Assembly: GCA_002050275.1 (NCBI GenBank)
Contig: MWTB01000007.1
Location: forward strand, 1-64,000
Length of the DNA: 64,000 nucleotides
DNA from: Anaerolineae bacterium UTCFX1
GTDB taxonomy: Bacteria; Chloroflexota; Anaerolineae; Anaerolineales; Villigracilaceae
Direction: 5' to 3'
The position numbers and the translations under genes are program-made. The notes under the pieces are model-generated. The model ran no database searches. It was not told the origin of the DNA and saw only the letters and a list, made by a program, of their open reading frames with translations. This document shows, piece after piece, positions 1-6,100 of the stretch (position 1 is the stretch's first letter; each line of letters opens with the position of its first letter).

Positions 1-96
1 CGCCGCATCCAACACGAAATGGCGCGCAACGCCGAGTTGGTCAGTCACTCGTATGGAAAAGAACCACGCAGGCATGTGAGGATTTTTAGAGAGTAG
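1..96 (+). CDS. 3' end of an unidentified protein (partial)
   Basis: The first frame is open from the window edge to a TAG at 94-96 and gives 31 basic, arginine-rich residues ending in HVRIFRE. The start lies outside the window. I do not recognise the family from this tail. The composition (G+C-rich, many Arg codons) resembles the housekeeping genes further on and not the A+T-rich gene that follows. It may simply be the end of the gene that once preceded tmk before the accessory patch 124-3126 was inserted; that is inference. Confidence 0.45.
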   Translation, partial: RRIQHEMARNAELVSHSYGKEPRRHVRIFRE

Positions 97-123
97 GGGA
101 GGCAAGCGGATATGTTTCGTTAA

Positions 124-855
124 ATGATGAAATCCAAATCTTATCTTCCGTTTTCCATTTCTCGCGTTTTACTGATTACTGGTTGTATTTCCTTTTTATT
201 TTTTAAGTATAGTAGTGAACATCCAAAAGCTGAATGGAATACATCGTCTGATAACGTTGTCATTTCATATGAAATGGGTATTGCAGAAATTGATATTAAC
301 TACATCCCCGATTTTAGAGTTTGGGGAGATGGTTATGTTGTTTGGGCTGAACATCACGTTGATTACTCCCGAACGGTTTTTGAAGGTTATATGTCTCAAA
401 CTGAACTAAAGGAGTTGGTTGAAGATTTTGTAAATGCTGGCTTCTTTAATTGGTTTGAATATGGTGGCACTTCGACTTCGAGTATTAGGATACAGCTACT
501 TAATCGAAGTCAAATTAATTCATTGGATGCGAATGATGAAATATCCAAATGGGTTCAGTATCTGCAATCTGGGGCAGGAGTTGAAAGAAAAGAATTTGTT
601 CCGACCATTGGATATTTAGTGTTCTTGCCAATAGAGGAGACATCCTACAAATATTCGGATATTGAGCCAAAATATTCTTGGATTGAGAGTGGATTTGATT
701 TTTCGCCAGAAGACTTTGAAAAGATTGTGCCTGATGGAAAAATTACGGGCATTAAGCTTGAATATTTTTGGCAGGTTGTCAATAACTCGCCATTCATCGA
801 ATACAATGGCAAGGTATACTGGGTTGGGTTAAGTATTCCAAAAATATCGTATTAG
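124..855 (+). CDS. Hypothetical membrane-anchored or secreted protein, A+T-rich
   Basis: A 243-residue protein of unknown function. Residues 10-27 form one hydrophobic segment (LLITGCISFLFF) after a short basic start, so it is a signal peptide or N-terminal anchor; the cysteine at residue 21 is not in a convincing lipobox. The rest is hydrophilic and rich in Ser, Glu, Tyr and Trp. Two ATGs stand in a row (124 and 127). No good ribosome binding site is close by; a GGGGAGG run near 97 lies about 20 bases upstream. Base composition is visibly more A+T-rich than tmk or gmk, which suggests transfer. I recognise no domain. Confidence 0.6.
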   Translation: MMKSKSYLPFSISRVLLITGCISFLFFKYSSEHPKAEWNTSSDNVVISYEMGIAEIDINYIPDFRVWGDGYVVWAEHHVDYSRTVFEGYMSQTELKELVEDFVNAGFFNWFEYGGTSTSSIRIQLLNRSQINSLDANDEISKWVQYLQSGAGVERKEFVPTIGYLVFLPIEETSYKYSDIEPKYSWIESGFDFSPEDFEKIVPDGKITGIKLEYFWQVVNNSPFIEYNGKVYWVGLSIPKISY

Positions 856-951
856 CGATTTTGTGCTTTTATCTGTTTGCCAAGTGAAGAACGTTCCAAT
901 GTCGGCGAGGCGTGAACGTGAAAAGCGTTTGTGCCTTTTGCTTTAATCTTC

Positions 952-1176
952 CTATTCATTTTCCCTTTCCATCTCTCTGCGTTTTTCCTCCATCAAGGCT
1001 TCCAAGGCGCCTTTCCCCTTGAGGGAGCCTCTCAGTCTTTTGACCTTATCTTCAATTGATTCTTTTGAATCGTTTAACTTAGTATTGTTCTCGTATTCCT
1101 TGAACCATGAACGGAAACGAGCCAATTCACCGGGTGATAATTTTGCGATTGCCTGTTGAATTTCTTCGATATTCAT
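952..1176 (-). CDS. Small antitoxin-like protein without adjacent toxin
   Basis: A 74-residue, highly charged protein. The N-terminus (MNIEEIQQAIAKLSPGELA) resembles the many short addiction-module proteins that begin with an alpha-helical 'I..AI..L...E...F..WF.E' pattern and usually precede a PIN-domain or RelE-like toxin. The C-terminal half is a Lys/Arg/Glu helix. An AGGAG lies a few bases upstream of the ATG, which supports this start. No toxin reading frame follows on the minus strand before the A+T-rich gene ends at 855, so the pair looks broken or the protein is solitary. Its position beside two complete toxin-antitoxin-type cassettes suggests it is a remnant of a third. The antitoxin role is inferred only from size, sequence style and context. 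Confidence 0.55.
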   Translation of the reverse strand: MNIEEIQQAIAKLSPGELARFRSWFKEYENNTKLNDSKESIEDKVKRLRGSLKGKGALEALMEEKRREMERENE

Positions 1177-1274
1177 CTCAAACTCCTAATTGAAAAGTAC
1201 CCTGTTATTTTACCCCGTCTGAGTTTCCCTGTTTACTTGTTTCCCTGCGTTACGTGGCGCAATAGCGACATCTA

Positions 1275-1397
1275 CTTTATACTTACCCAATCTCAATTCT
1301 CTAATCCTCCAATTCTCTAACTTCCCCCATGTTCATCACCCTCGAAGGACCCGAAGGCTCAGGCAAGACATCGCACATCCCCATTTTTAGAGAATGA
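1275..1397 (+). pseudogene. Copy R1 of the tmk leader and first 18 codons
   Basis: Positions 1275-1381 match 3148-3253, the leader and beginning of the intact tmk gene, with a few substitutions and one indel. The ATG at 1329 opens a reading frame identical to the start of Tmk, including the P-loop GPEGSGKTS. After 18 codons the similarity ends abruptly and the frame closes at 1397, giving a 22-residue product. This is a truncated duplicate and not a functional kinase. It lies immediately before the DUF433/DUF5615 cassette. Confidence 0.85.
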
Positions 1398-1420
1398 TAT
1401 AATCGCTTTTGAGTAAGGAG
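1398..1420 (+). promoter_or_regulatory. -10 box and ribosome binding site of the first DUF433 gene
   Basis: A perfect TATAAT at 1398-1403 is followed by AAGGAG at 1415-1420 and the ATG at 1429. It begins one base after the truncated tmk copy stops. No convincing -35 box is seen at 17 bases upstream, where the sequence is part of the tmk duplicate. Confidence 0.55.
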
Positions 1421-1428
1421 AAACACAA

Positions 1429-1695
1429 ATGAGCACGATATCCACCACTCAATTTATGGGACGTTTTATCGTGACCGACCCTGAGATATGTCACGGCAAG
1501 CCAACCTTTCGCGGCACGCGGGTTCTGGTTTCCGATGTGTTGGAACAGGTCGCCAGCGGAATGGCTTGGGAAACCATCATCGAGGAATGGAACGATAGCA
1601 TTTCTAAAGAGGCTATTCAAGAGGCGATCCAACTAGCTAGTCAGGCGTTCATCAAGCACGCAGATGAATTTACGCTTGAGCCTCTCGCCGCATGA
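1429..1695 (+). CDS. DUF433 antitoxin-type protein
   Basis: An 88-residue protein of the DUF433 family, a small winged-helix-like fold. The signature is clear: 'DPEICHGKPTFRGTRV' followed by a segment with 'VLEQVASGMAWETIIEEW', as in the family pattern 'P.I..GkP.i.GTRi.v..il..la.G.s.eeil..yp'. Members normally sit directly before a DUF5615 PIN-like gene and are thought to be its antitoxin and probably the operon autorepressor. Here its stop overlaps the next start by four bases (ATGA at 1692), so translation is coupled. A second such pair lies at 47387-47989. The toxin-antitoxin role is inferred from the family and gene order. Confidence 0.85.
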   Translation: MSTISTTQFMGRFIVTDPEICHGKPTFRGTRVLVSDVLEQVASGMAWETIIEEWNDSISKEAIQEAIQLASQAFIKHADEFTLEPLAA

Positions 1696-2078
1696 ATATT
1701 CTGGACGAAAATATCTCCAAAAGCCAACGCCAACTTCTTGAAAGTTGGCGTGTTTCTATTAAACAGGTCGGCGTCAATGCTGGGCATAGCGGCATGAAAG
1801 ATAGCGAGATAATCCCTTTCCTGCAAGGCTTACGACGCCCAACGTTCTTTACGCGCGATGATGACTTTTTCAAACCCACGTTATGCCACGCTCGTTATTC
1901 CCTGATTTATCTGGATGTGGAGAAATCGGAAGCCGCAATTTTCATCCGCCGCCTGCTCAAACATCCTGAATTTAATACGCAAGCCAAACGCATGGGAAAT
2001 GTTATCCGTGTTGCTCATGCAGGGTTGGCTTGCTGGCGACTTCATGCGCGTGAAGAAATCCATTTCAAGTGGGGATAA
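1692..2078 (+). CDS. DUF5615 PIN-like protein (putative toxin)
   Basis: A 128-residue protein that fits the DUF5615 (Mut7-C/PIN-like) family. It starts with MNILDENI, carrying the first acidic pair of the fold, and has a central FFTRDDDFF that corresponds to the usual 'lvT.DkDF' acidic motif. PIN-like proteins use clustered Asp/Glu to bind a metal and cut RNA; that activity is family knowledge and not shown here. It is translationally coupled to the DUF433 gene. It is more divergent than the second copy at 47627 and has a longer C-terminal tail (about residues 95-128). Immediately after its stop comes the second partial tmk copy at 2085. Confidence 0.75.
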   Translation: MNILDENISKSQRQLLESWRVSIKQVGVNAGHSGMKDSEIIPFLQGLRRPTFFTRDDDFFKPTLCHARYSLIYLDVEKSEAAIFIRRLLKHPEFNTQAKRMGNVIRVAHAGLACWRLHAREEIHFKWG

Positions 2079-2084
2079 AATAAG

Positions 2085-2114
2085 TCCATGTTCATCACCA
2101 TCGAAGGACCCGAA
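2085..2114 (+). pseudogene. Copy R2 of the tmk start (about 30 bases)
   Basis: From the ATG at 2088 the bases repeat the first nine codons of tmk (MFITIEGPE) with one change, Leu5 to Ile. Similarity then stops inside the P-loop. The frame continues without homology to a TAA at 2172-2174. The fragment lies exactly between the two toxin-antitoxin-type cassettes, seven bases after the DUF5615 stop. Confidence 0.75.
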
Positions 2115-2165
2115 AACTTAGGACTCCAGTCTCCAATCATTTCACTGCTTTGTATCCTTTTACCG

Positions 2166-2178
2166 TATAATTAAACCA
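2166..2178 (+). promoter_or_regulatory. -10 box of a predicted leaderless transcript (DUF6922 gene)
   Basis: TATAAT at 2166-2171 is followed by exactly six bases and the ATG at 2178. Transcription would start at or next to the A of the ATG. No ribosome binding site precedes the start. The same geometry is seen before gmk, pfkB, GT87 and a GT4 gene in this window. Confidence 0.6.
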
Positions 2179-2471
2179 TGCAAGAAACACAGCAACTCCC
2201 ATACTTGTGGGATTACGACCTCGATCCCGCCCAATTCTACGAAATCCTCAACGGTCGTCTCGTGAAGGGACGCTTGAATCAGGATTGGGCAACGCGGCGC
2301 GTGTTGGAATACGCCTCGTACAATGAAATCATCCGCTTGATCGGGTATAAAAGGCTGATTGAGAATTGGTCGCGCTGGCGCGGGAAAATCCGTTCCAAGA
2401 GCCGCGTGCGCGGGTTCGATTTTCTCGTCAAGTGGCTCCCAGAAAAACACCCCGAATATCTCCGTGGCTAA
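2178..2471 (+). CDS. DUF6922-type protein, partner of AbiEii-like gene
   Basis: A 97-residue protein with the pattern 'YLWDYDLDPAQFYEIL' near the N-terminus and 'RVLEYASYNEIIRLIGYKRL' in the middle, as in the small DUF6922 proteins that precede nucleotidyltransferase AbiEii/AbiGii genes. By analogy it is the antitoxin or regulatory half of a two-gene module. Its last eight bases overlap the GTG start of the nucleotidyltransferase, so the two are translationally coupled. It appears to be translated from a leaderless mRNA. The function is inferred from position. Confidence 0.7.
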   Translation: MQETQQLPYLWDYDLDPAQFYEILNGRLVKGRLNQDWATRRVLEYASYNEIIRLIGYKRLIENWSRWRGKIRSKSRVRGFDFLVKWLPEKHPEYLRG

Positions 2472-3126
2472 TAACTCTTCTTTTTACTTTGATATTCTAT
2501 ATCCCTTTCAAGACCGCGTCATCCAAGCCATTCATCAAGCGGATACAGAATTCTATCTCACGGGCGGAACAGCCGCCTCGCGCGGCTATTTACAACATCG
2601 CTTTTCCGATGATCTGGATTACTTTGTCAATGATGACAACCGCTTTGGCTTGTGGGTCGAGCGGATTATCCAATCGCTCAATAAGGACTGGCAGTGCGAA
2701 GTTTTGATGAAAGAAGAACGATTTGCCAGGCTTAATCTACAGCAAAAAGATGTCCTTCTGAAAATCGAAATGATTAACGATGTGCCCGCCCGCATCGGCG
2801 AGATTAAAAACGATTCCGTTCTGGGTCGCTTGGATAGCGCCGAAAATATTCTCGCCAACAAAGTGACCGCCCTGCTTGACCGCGAAGAACCAAAAGACCT
2901 GGCGGACATTTGGGGATTTTGTTGTCAGAAAAATATGTCACTACAAGCCGCCATTACCGACGCTCAAAGCAAAGCCGCAGGTGTTTTTCCCGCCGATTTG
3001 GGGCGCATATTATGTTCTGTTCAACACACCGACTGGGAATCCATCCGCTGGATTCAAGCCCCGCCAGCCGAAACTTTTATTTCACAGTTAAATCAATTAG
3101 GGGAAAGTTTGTTGTTGATCAAGTAG
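2464..3126 (+). CDS. AbiEii/AbiGii-type nucleotidyltransferase (putative toxin)
   Basis: A 220-residue member of the AbiEii/AbiGii superfamily of DNA polymerase beta-like nucleotidyltransferases. These act as toxins of type IV (AbiE) modules or of MenA/MenT-like systems and modify NTP- or tRNA-linked targets. The core motif is intact: LTGGTAASRGYLQHRFS followed by DDLDYF (Asp50 and Asp52, metal ligands) and a later 'NKVTALLDREEPKDLADIWG' segment typical of the family. I chose the GTG at 2464 because the family similarity begins there and it overlaps the preceding stop. The ATG at 2359 would add 35 residues with no family resemblance that overlap the DUF6922 gene. The frame ends 20 bases before the third tmk leader copy. 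Confidence 0.8.
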   Translation: MANNSSFYFDILYPFQDRVIQAIHQADTEFYLTGGTAASRGYLQHRFSDDLDYFVNDDNRFGLWVERIIQSLNKDWQCEVLMKEERFARLNLQQKDVLLKIEMINDVPARIGEIKNDSVLGRLDSAENILANKVTALLDREEPKDLADIWGFCCQKNMSLQAAITDAQSKAAGVFPADLGRILCSVQHTDWESIRWIQAPPAETFISQLNQLGESLLLIK

Positions 3127-3147
3127 AGTATTTGCTCCGCTTCTGCC

Positions 3148-3253
3148 CTTTATACTTGCCCAATCCCAATTCTCTAATCCTCCAATCCTCCACCATCCCC
3201 ATGTTCATCACCCTCGAAGGACCCGAAGGCTCAGGCAAGACCTCGCACATCCC
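3148..3253 (+). repeat. Repeat R3: leader and start of the intact tmk
   Basis: This stretch is the intact partner of R1 (1275-1381). It covers about 53 bases of leader made of ccaattctc/ctaatcctcc words and the first 17-18 codons of tmk. R2 (2085-2114) matches only the coding beginning. The three copies lie in the same orientation and enclose two toxin-antitoxin-type cassettes. Confidence 0.85.
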
Positions 3254-3815
3254 ATATCTCGTGGAATACCTCCGCGAGAAGGGACATGTCGTATTCCCCA
3301 CGCGCGAACCAGGCGGCACGTCCATTGGGGAGCAGATACGCGAGGTGATCCACGATCTGAAAAACGTGGAGATGCATCCGCGCGCCGAGACTCTCCTCTA
3401 CCAAGCCGCGCGCGCCCAGATCGTGGAACAGGTCATCAAGCCGCGTCTCGCCGACGGGGAGATTGTTATCTCAGACCGCTACTATGACTCGACGATTGCC
3501 TATCAAGGCTACGGACATCAACAAGATTTGGAACAAGTTCGCGGGTTGGTGAAATACGCGACGGGCGGGCTTGTCCCTGATTTGACGATTCTGCTCGATG
3601 TGGACGTTGAAGAAGGCTTGAAGCGCAAGAAGAAAGACAACGAATGGAATCGGCTGGACGCGTACACGGTGGAATTCCATCAACGCGTCCGCGCAGGATA
3701 TTTGAAACTGGTCGCGGCTGAACCTAAGCGCTGGGCAACAGTGGACGCGGGGCAGAAGTGGGAGTCTGTGCAAGAAGAATTGAGGCGGGTCGTCTTGAAA
3801 AGGCTAACCGCCTGA
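3201..3815 (+). CDS. tmk: Thymidylate kinase
   Basis: Tmk phosphorylates dTMP to dTDP with ATP in the cytosol, an essential step in dTTP supply. The 204-residue length is normal. Seen in order: the P-loop GPEGSGKTS (residues 7-15), the TREPGGT motif, the DRYYDSTIAYQG segment holding the catalytic DR(Y) motif, and a short LID region with basic residues (LKRKKKDNEWNRLD). The ATG at 3201 is chosen because the protein begins there in the family; upstream in-frame codons belong to the leader and the preceding gene. No ribosome binding site is evident. The start of this gene is duplicated twice upstream (1329, 2088). It is followed by two hairpins. Confidence 0.95.
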   Translation: MFITLEGPEGSGKTSHIPYLVEYLREKGHVVFPTREPGGTSIGEQIREVIHDLKNVEMHPRAETLLYQAARAQIVEQVIKPRLADGEIVISDRYYDSTIAYQGYGHQQDLEQVRGLVKYATGGLVPDLTILLDVDVEEGLKRKKKDNEWNRLDAYTVEFHQRVRAGYLKLVAAEPKRWATVDAGQKWESVQEELRRVVLKRLTA

Positions 3816-3818
3816 AAA

Positions 3819-3886
3819 AACCCGCAACCATCCTGCAACAAACGGGTTGATTTAACTATGGCGCAACGCCAATTAGCGCTATAGTT
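3819..3886 (+). terminator. Two hairpins after tmk
   Basis: A first inverted repeat pairs aacccg (3819-3824) with cgggtt (3843-3848) across an 18-base loop. A second, stronger one pairs 3854-3864 with 3876-3886 (11 base pairs including one G-U, loop of 11). Neither is followed by a clean T-run, so a factor-independent terminator is only possible. The second stem lies 29 bases before the next ATG and could instead shape that gene's leader. Confidence 0.4.
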
Positions 3887-3915
3887 CAACAAATTAGCAT
3901 AAGAGGAGTTTGGAT

Positions 3916-4593
3916 ATGGACCTCAATGGTTTTACCGCAGTATTGGGCGTATTAGGCGCATATTTTGTGATTCTGATGGTACTCTCAATGAGCGTAGAAG
4001 CGCTGCTCGAACCCATCACTCAGTTTCGCGGGCTACGCAAGCAGATCAGCCCAGACGATGTGCTGGCGTCGGTGGAAGAGTGGCTGCCCGAAGGTTCGGA
4101 TGAGATGAGGAAGGTAGTTGCAATTGAAACCTTTACCTCGCAAACCAGGACGAATTTAGAGGCGTTAAATCAAAGCGTGACCGAGTTGCGCAACAGCGCC
4201 GTCAAAGCGCTGACCGAAATGGGAATGGAAGCGCAGATCAACACCGTACAGAAAGACATCGCGCTCAAGTTGGTGACTTTGCGCCAAATGTACTTACAAA
4301 ATGAAAAAAGGCGCATCACGACCTTGCGCGTAATTTCCGCCGTCATCGGCGTCGTCCTCGCGTTCCTTTTGAGAATCAATTCCTTCGAGATCCTCGGCGC
4401 GCTTTTCCCCGCCGACGCGGTCGTCAGTTTGGATACGACGATCGGTCACATCGGCGGAATGCTCATTACAGGACTCGCGACCAGCGCAGGCAGTTCATTC
4501 TGGCACGACATGCTCGGACGCGTGCGCAACCTCAAGAATCTTTCCGGGCAGGCGCAAACCCTCCTCGACAACGTAAGCAAGCCTGTAGGTTAA
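3916..4593 (+). CDS. Membrane protein of unknown function
   Basis: A 225-residue protein with about three hydrophobic helices (roughly residues 7-27, 140-158 and 170-195) and a central hydrophilic, helical part of about 100 residues between the first two. I recognise no named family. The ATG at 3916 is preferred over the TTG at 3910 because AAGAGGAG at 3901-3908 lies at the right distance. It is a single-gene unit: hairpins lie before it and a strong terminator at 4618 after it. The C-terminal part has a Gly/Ser-rich stretch (GLATSAGSSFWHD). Confidence 0.75.
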   Translation: MDLNGFTAVLGVLGAYFVILMVLSMSVEALLEPITQFRGLRKQISPDDVLASVEEWLPEGSDEMRKVVAIETFTSQTRTNLEALNQSVTELRNSAVKALTEMGMEAQINTVQKDIALKLVTLRQMYLQNEKRRITTLRVISAVIGVVLAFLLRINSFEILGALFPADAVVSLDTTIGHIGGMLITGLATSAGSSFWHDMLGRVRNLKNLSGQAQTLLDNVSKPVG

Positions 4594-4617
4594 ATCTCAC
4601 GCTTCATTATCAAGATC

Positions 4618-4655
4618 AAGCGGCTGTTTTCTTGAACGGAAAACAGCCGCTTTTT
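4618..4655 (+). terminator. Rho-independent terminator
   Basis: A perfect 14-base-pair stem (4618-4631 with 4639-4652), a seven-base loop and a T-run at 4651-4655. It closes the membrane-protein transcript and insulates gmk, whose own -10 box follows at 4677. Confidence 0.92.
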
Positions 4656-4673
4656 ATATTCATCGCTTGCGTC

Positions 4674-4688
4674 TGGTACAATTTATTC
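4674..4688 (+). promoter_or_regulatory. Extended -10 box of gmk, predicted leaderless start
   Basis: TGG precedes TACAAT (4677-4682), which gives an extended -10 element (TGnTACAAT). Exactly six bases separate it from the ATG at 4689, so the transcript should begin at the start codon. No Shine-Dalgarno sequence is present. Confidence 0.6.
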
Positions 4689-5318
4689 ATGCTCGCTCCT
4701 ACCGCGTCGGAATTCGACGTATACCATCCGCAGCCGCTTCTCATCGTGATTTCAGGACCCTCCGGAGCGGGAAAAGACACGGTTATGCAGCGTATGCAGG
4801 AGCGCGAACTGCCTTTTCATTTCGTCGTCACAGCCACCACCCGCCCCATGCGCGCCGGCGAAACGCACGGCAAAGACTACTTCTTCGTCTCGAAAGAAGA
4901 GTTTGCGCGCATGATCAGCGAAGACGAATTGTTCGAACACGCCATCGTATACGGCGATTATAAGGGCATCCCCAAACAACAGGTGCGCGAAGCGCTCGTC
5001 AGCGGCAAAGATGTGGTCATGCGCCTCGACGTACAGGGCGCGGAGACCGTCCGCAAAATGGCGCCCGATGCACTGTTGATCTTTATCACCACGCAAAGCG
5101 AAGAGGAATTAGTGCATCGTCTCGAAACGCGAAAAACTGAAACCGTCGATTCTCTCGCCTTGCGCATCGCCACCGCTCGCAAAGAACTCAAGCGCGTGGA
5201 AGCGTTCGATTACGTGATTGTCAACCGCGATTTCCAACTCGATATTACCGTGGACGCTATCCGCGCGATCATTGTCGCGGAACATCACCGCGTGCAACCT
5301 CGCAAAGTAACCTTATGA
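4689..5318 (+). CDS. gmk: Guanylate kinase
   Basis: Gmk converts GMP (or dGMP) to GDP with ATP in the cytosol. The 209-residue protein has the P-loop SGPSGAGKDT, the GMP-binding TATTRPMRAGETHGKDYFF segment and the LDVQGAETVR motif, all in the usual order. The ATG at 4689 is chosen because a longer in-frame start at 4632 would lie inside the terminator stem, and because a -10 box ends six bases upstream. Its TGA overlaps the ATG of the rhomboid gene by four bases. About 20 residues precede the P-loop, slightly more than usual. Confidence 0.95.
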   Translation: MLAPTASEFDVYHPQPLLIVISGPSGAGKDTVMQRMQERELPFHFVVTATTRPMRAGETHGKDYFFVSKEEFARMISEDELFEHAIVYGDYKGIPKQQVREALVSGKDVVMRLDVQGAETVRKMAPDALLIFITTQSEEELVHRLETRKTETVDSLALRIATARKELKRVEAFDYVIVNRDFQLDITVDAIRAIIVAEHHRVQPRKVTL

Positions 5319-6064
5319 ATCAAGAAGCGCCTCTCTCGCCGCACGAATCCGCTCCACAGATGGTTAGCGTCGCATTGCCCCGTTCCGCGCCGTACGCAAC
5401 GTATTCCATCCTAGGCGTCACTGTATTTGTCTATCTATTACAGTTGGCGAGCGGGGCGCTTTTGCAGTTTGACCTACCGGCGGGTCTACTGGCGAAATCT
5501 AACGACTTGATCCGCGCAGGGCAGATATGGCGCTTGCTTACGCCCGCGCTAGTGCATGGAGGCATCGCGCACATCGGCTTCAACATGTACGCTCTATTGA
5601 TATTCGGCGTCAACCTGGAGCGGGCGTACGGACATTGGCGCTTTCTTCTGCTCTACATCCTCAGCGCGTTTACAGGGAATGTAATGTCGTTCCTGTTCAC
5701 TAGCGGCGTATCGGTCGGCGCGTCTACCGCGATTTTTGGGCTGATCGGCGCGGAATTAATCTTTCTTCTTCAAAACCGAAAACTGTTCGCGCATCAATTT
5801 CGCAGCGCGATCGGGAACGTAATCTTTATTATCTTCGTTAATCTGTTTCTAGGGTTGGCTCCCAGCATTGACAATTGGGGGCATATCGGCGGGCTGGTGG
5901 GCGGGTTCATGTTCGCTTCGTTCGCGGGTCCGCTCTGGGAAGTGGAAGGAATCCCGCCGTCGCTGCGCCTTACCGACCAGCGTGAAGCGCGCGAAGTGTT
6001 TACGGGCGCGGCAGTGACCGGGGTCGTCTTCGCTGCACTGGCGATGTGGGGAATGCTAAGATAG
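5315..6064 (+). CDS. Rhomboid family intramembrane serine protease
   Basis: A 249-residue multi-pass membrane protein of the rhomboid family, which cuts transmembrane segments of substrate proteins inside the lipid bilayer. Seen: HIGFNMYAL in the second helix (Asn90 of the oxyanion hole), the catalytic serine Ser137 in GASTAIFG, and the catalytic His190 in GHIGGLVGG. The residue after the serine is Thr where most bacterial members have Gly (GASG), so the active site is conserved but slightly unusual. About six helices, with a 30-residue cytoplasmic N-terminus rich in Pro and Ser. It is translationally coupled to gmk (ATGA overlap). Substrates are unknown. Confidence 0.9.
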   Translation: MNQEAPLSPHESAPQMVSVALPRSAPYATYSILGVTVFVYLLQLASGALLQFDLPAGLLAKSNDLIRAGQIWRLLTPALVHGGIAHIGFNMYALLIFGVNLERAYGHWRFLLLYILSAFTGNVMSFLFTSGVSVGASTAIFGLIGAELIFLLQNRKLFAHQFRSAIGNVIFIIFVNLFLGLAPSIDNWGHIGGLVGGFMFASFAGPLWEVEGIPPSLRLTDQREAREVFTGAAVTGVVFAALAMWGMLR

Positions 6065-6100
6065 CGCGCTGCTTCTTAACGCCGACAAGATTTATTCTTT

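Noticed and set aside
81..1397. Shared atttttagaga at the end of the upstream gene (82-92) and at the end of the tmk fragment R1 (1383-1393) as an attachment core
   Set aside because: Only 11 bases are shared and the flanks differ; the match may be chance. It is too short to claim an att site without comparison to an empty locus.
2359..2463. ATG at 2359 as start of the AbiEii-type gene
   Set aside because: The extra 35 residues overlap the DUF6922 gene and look non-biological; family similarity begins at the GTG at 2464, which overlaps the preceding stop as expected for coupling.
2910..3200. Long N-terminal extension of Tmk in the same frame
   Set aside because: It would read through the AbiEii gene and the leader repeat; Tmk always starts with the M(F/L)ITLEG sequence found at 3201.
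1275..3253. Insertion sequence or integron as the carrier of the toxin-antitoxin cassettes
   Set aside because: No transposase, integrase, terminal inverted repeat or attC-like hairpin is present in or around the modules; only the tmk 5' copies repeat.
4632..4688. Upstream start of gmk
   Set aside because: It lies in the loop and stem of the terminator 4618-4655; a -10 box at 4677 excludes it from the transcript.
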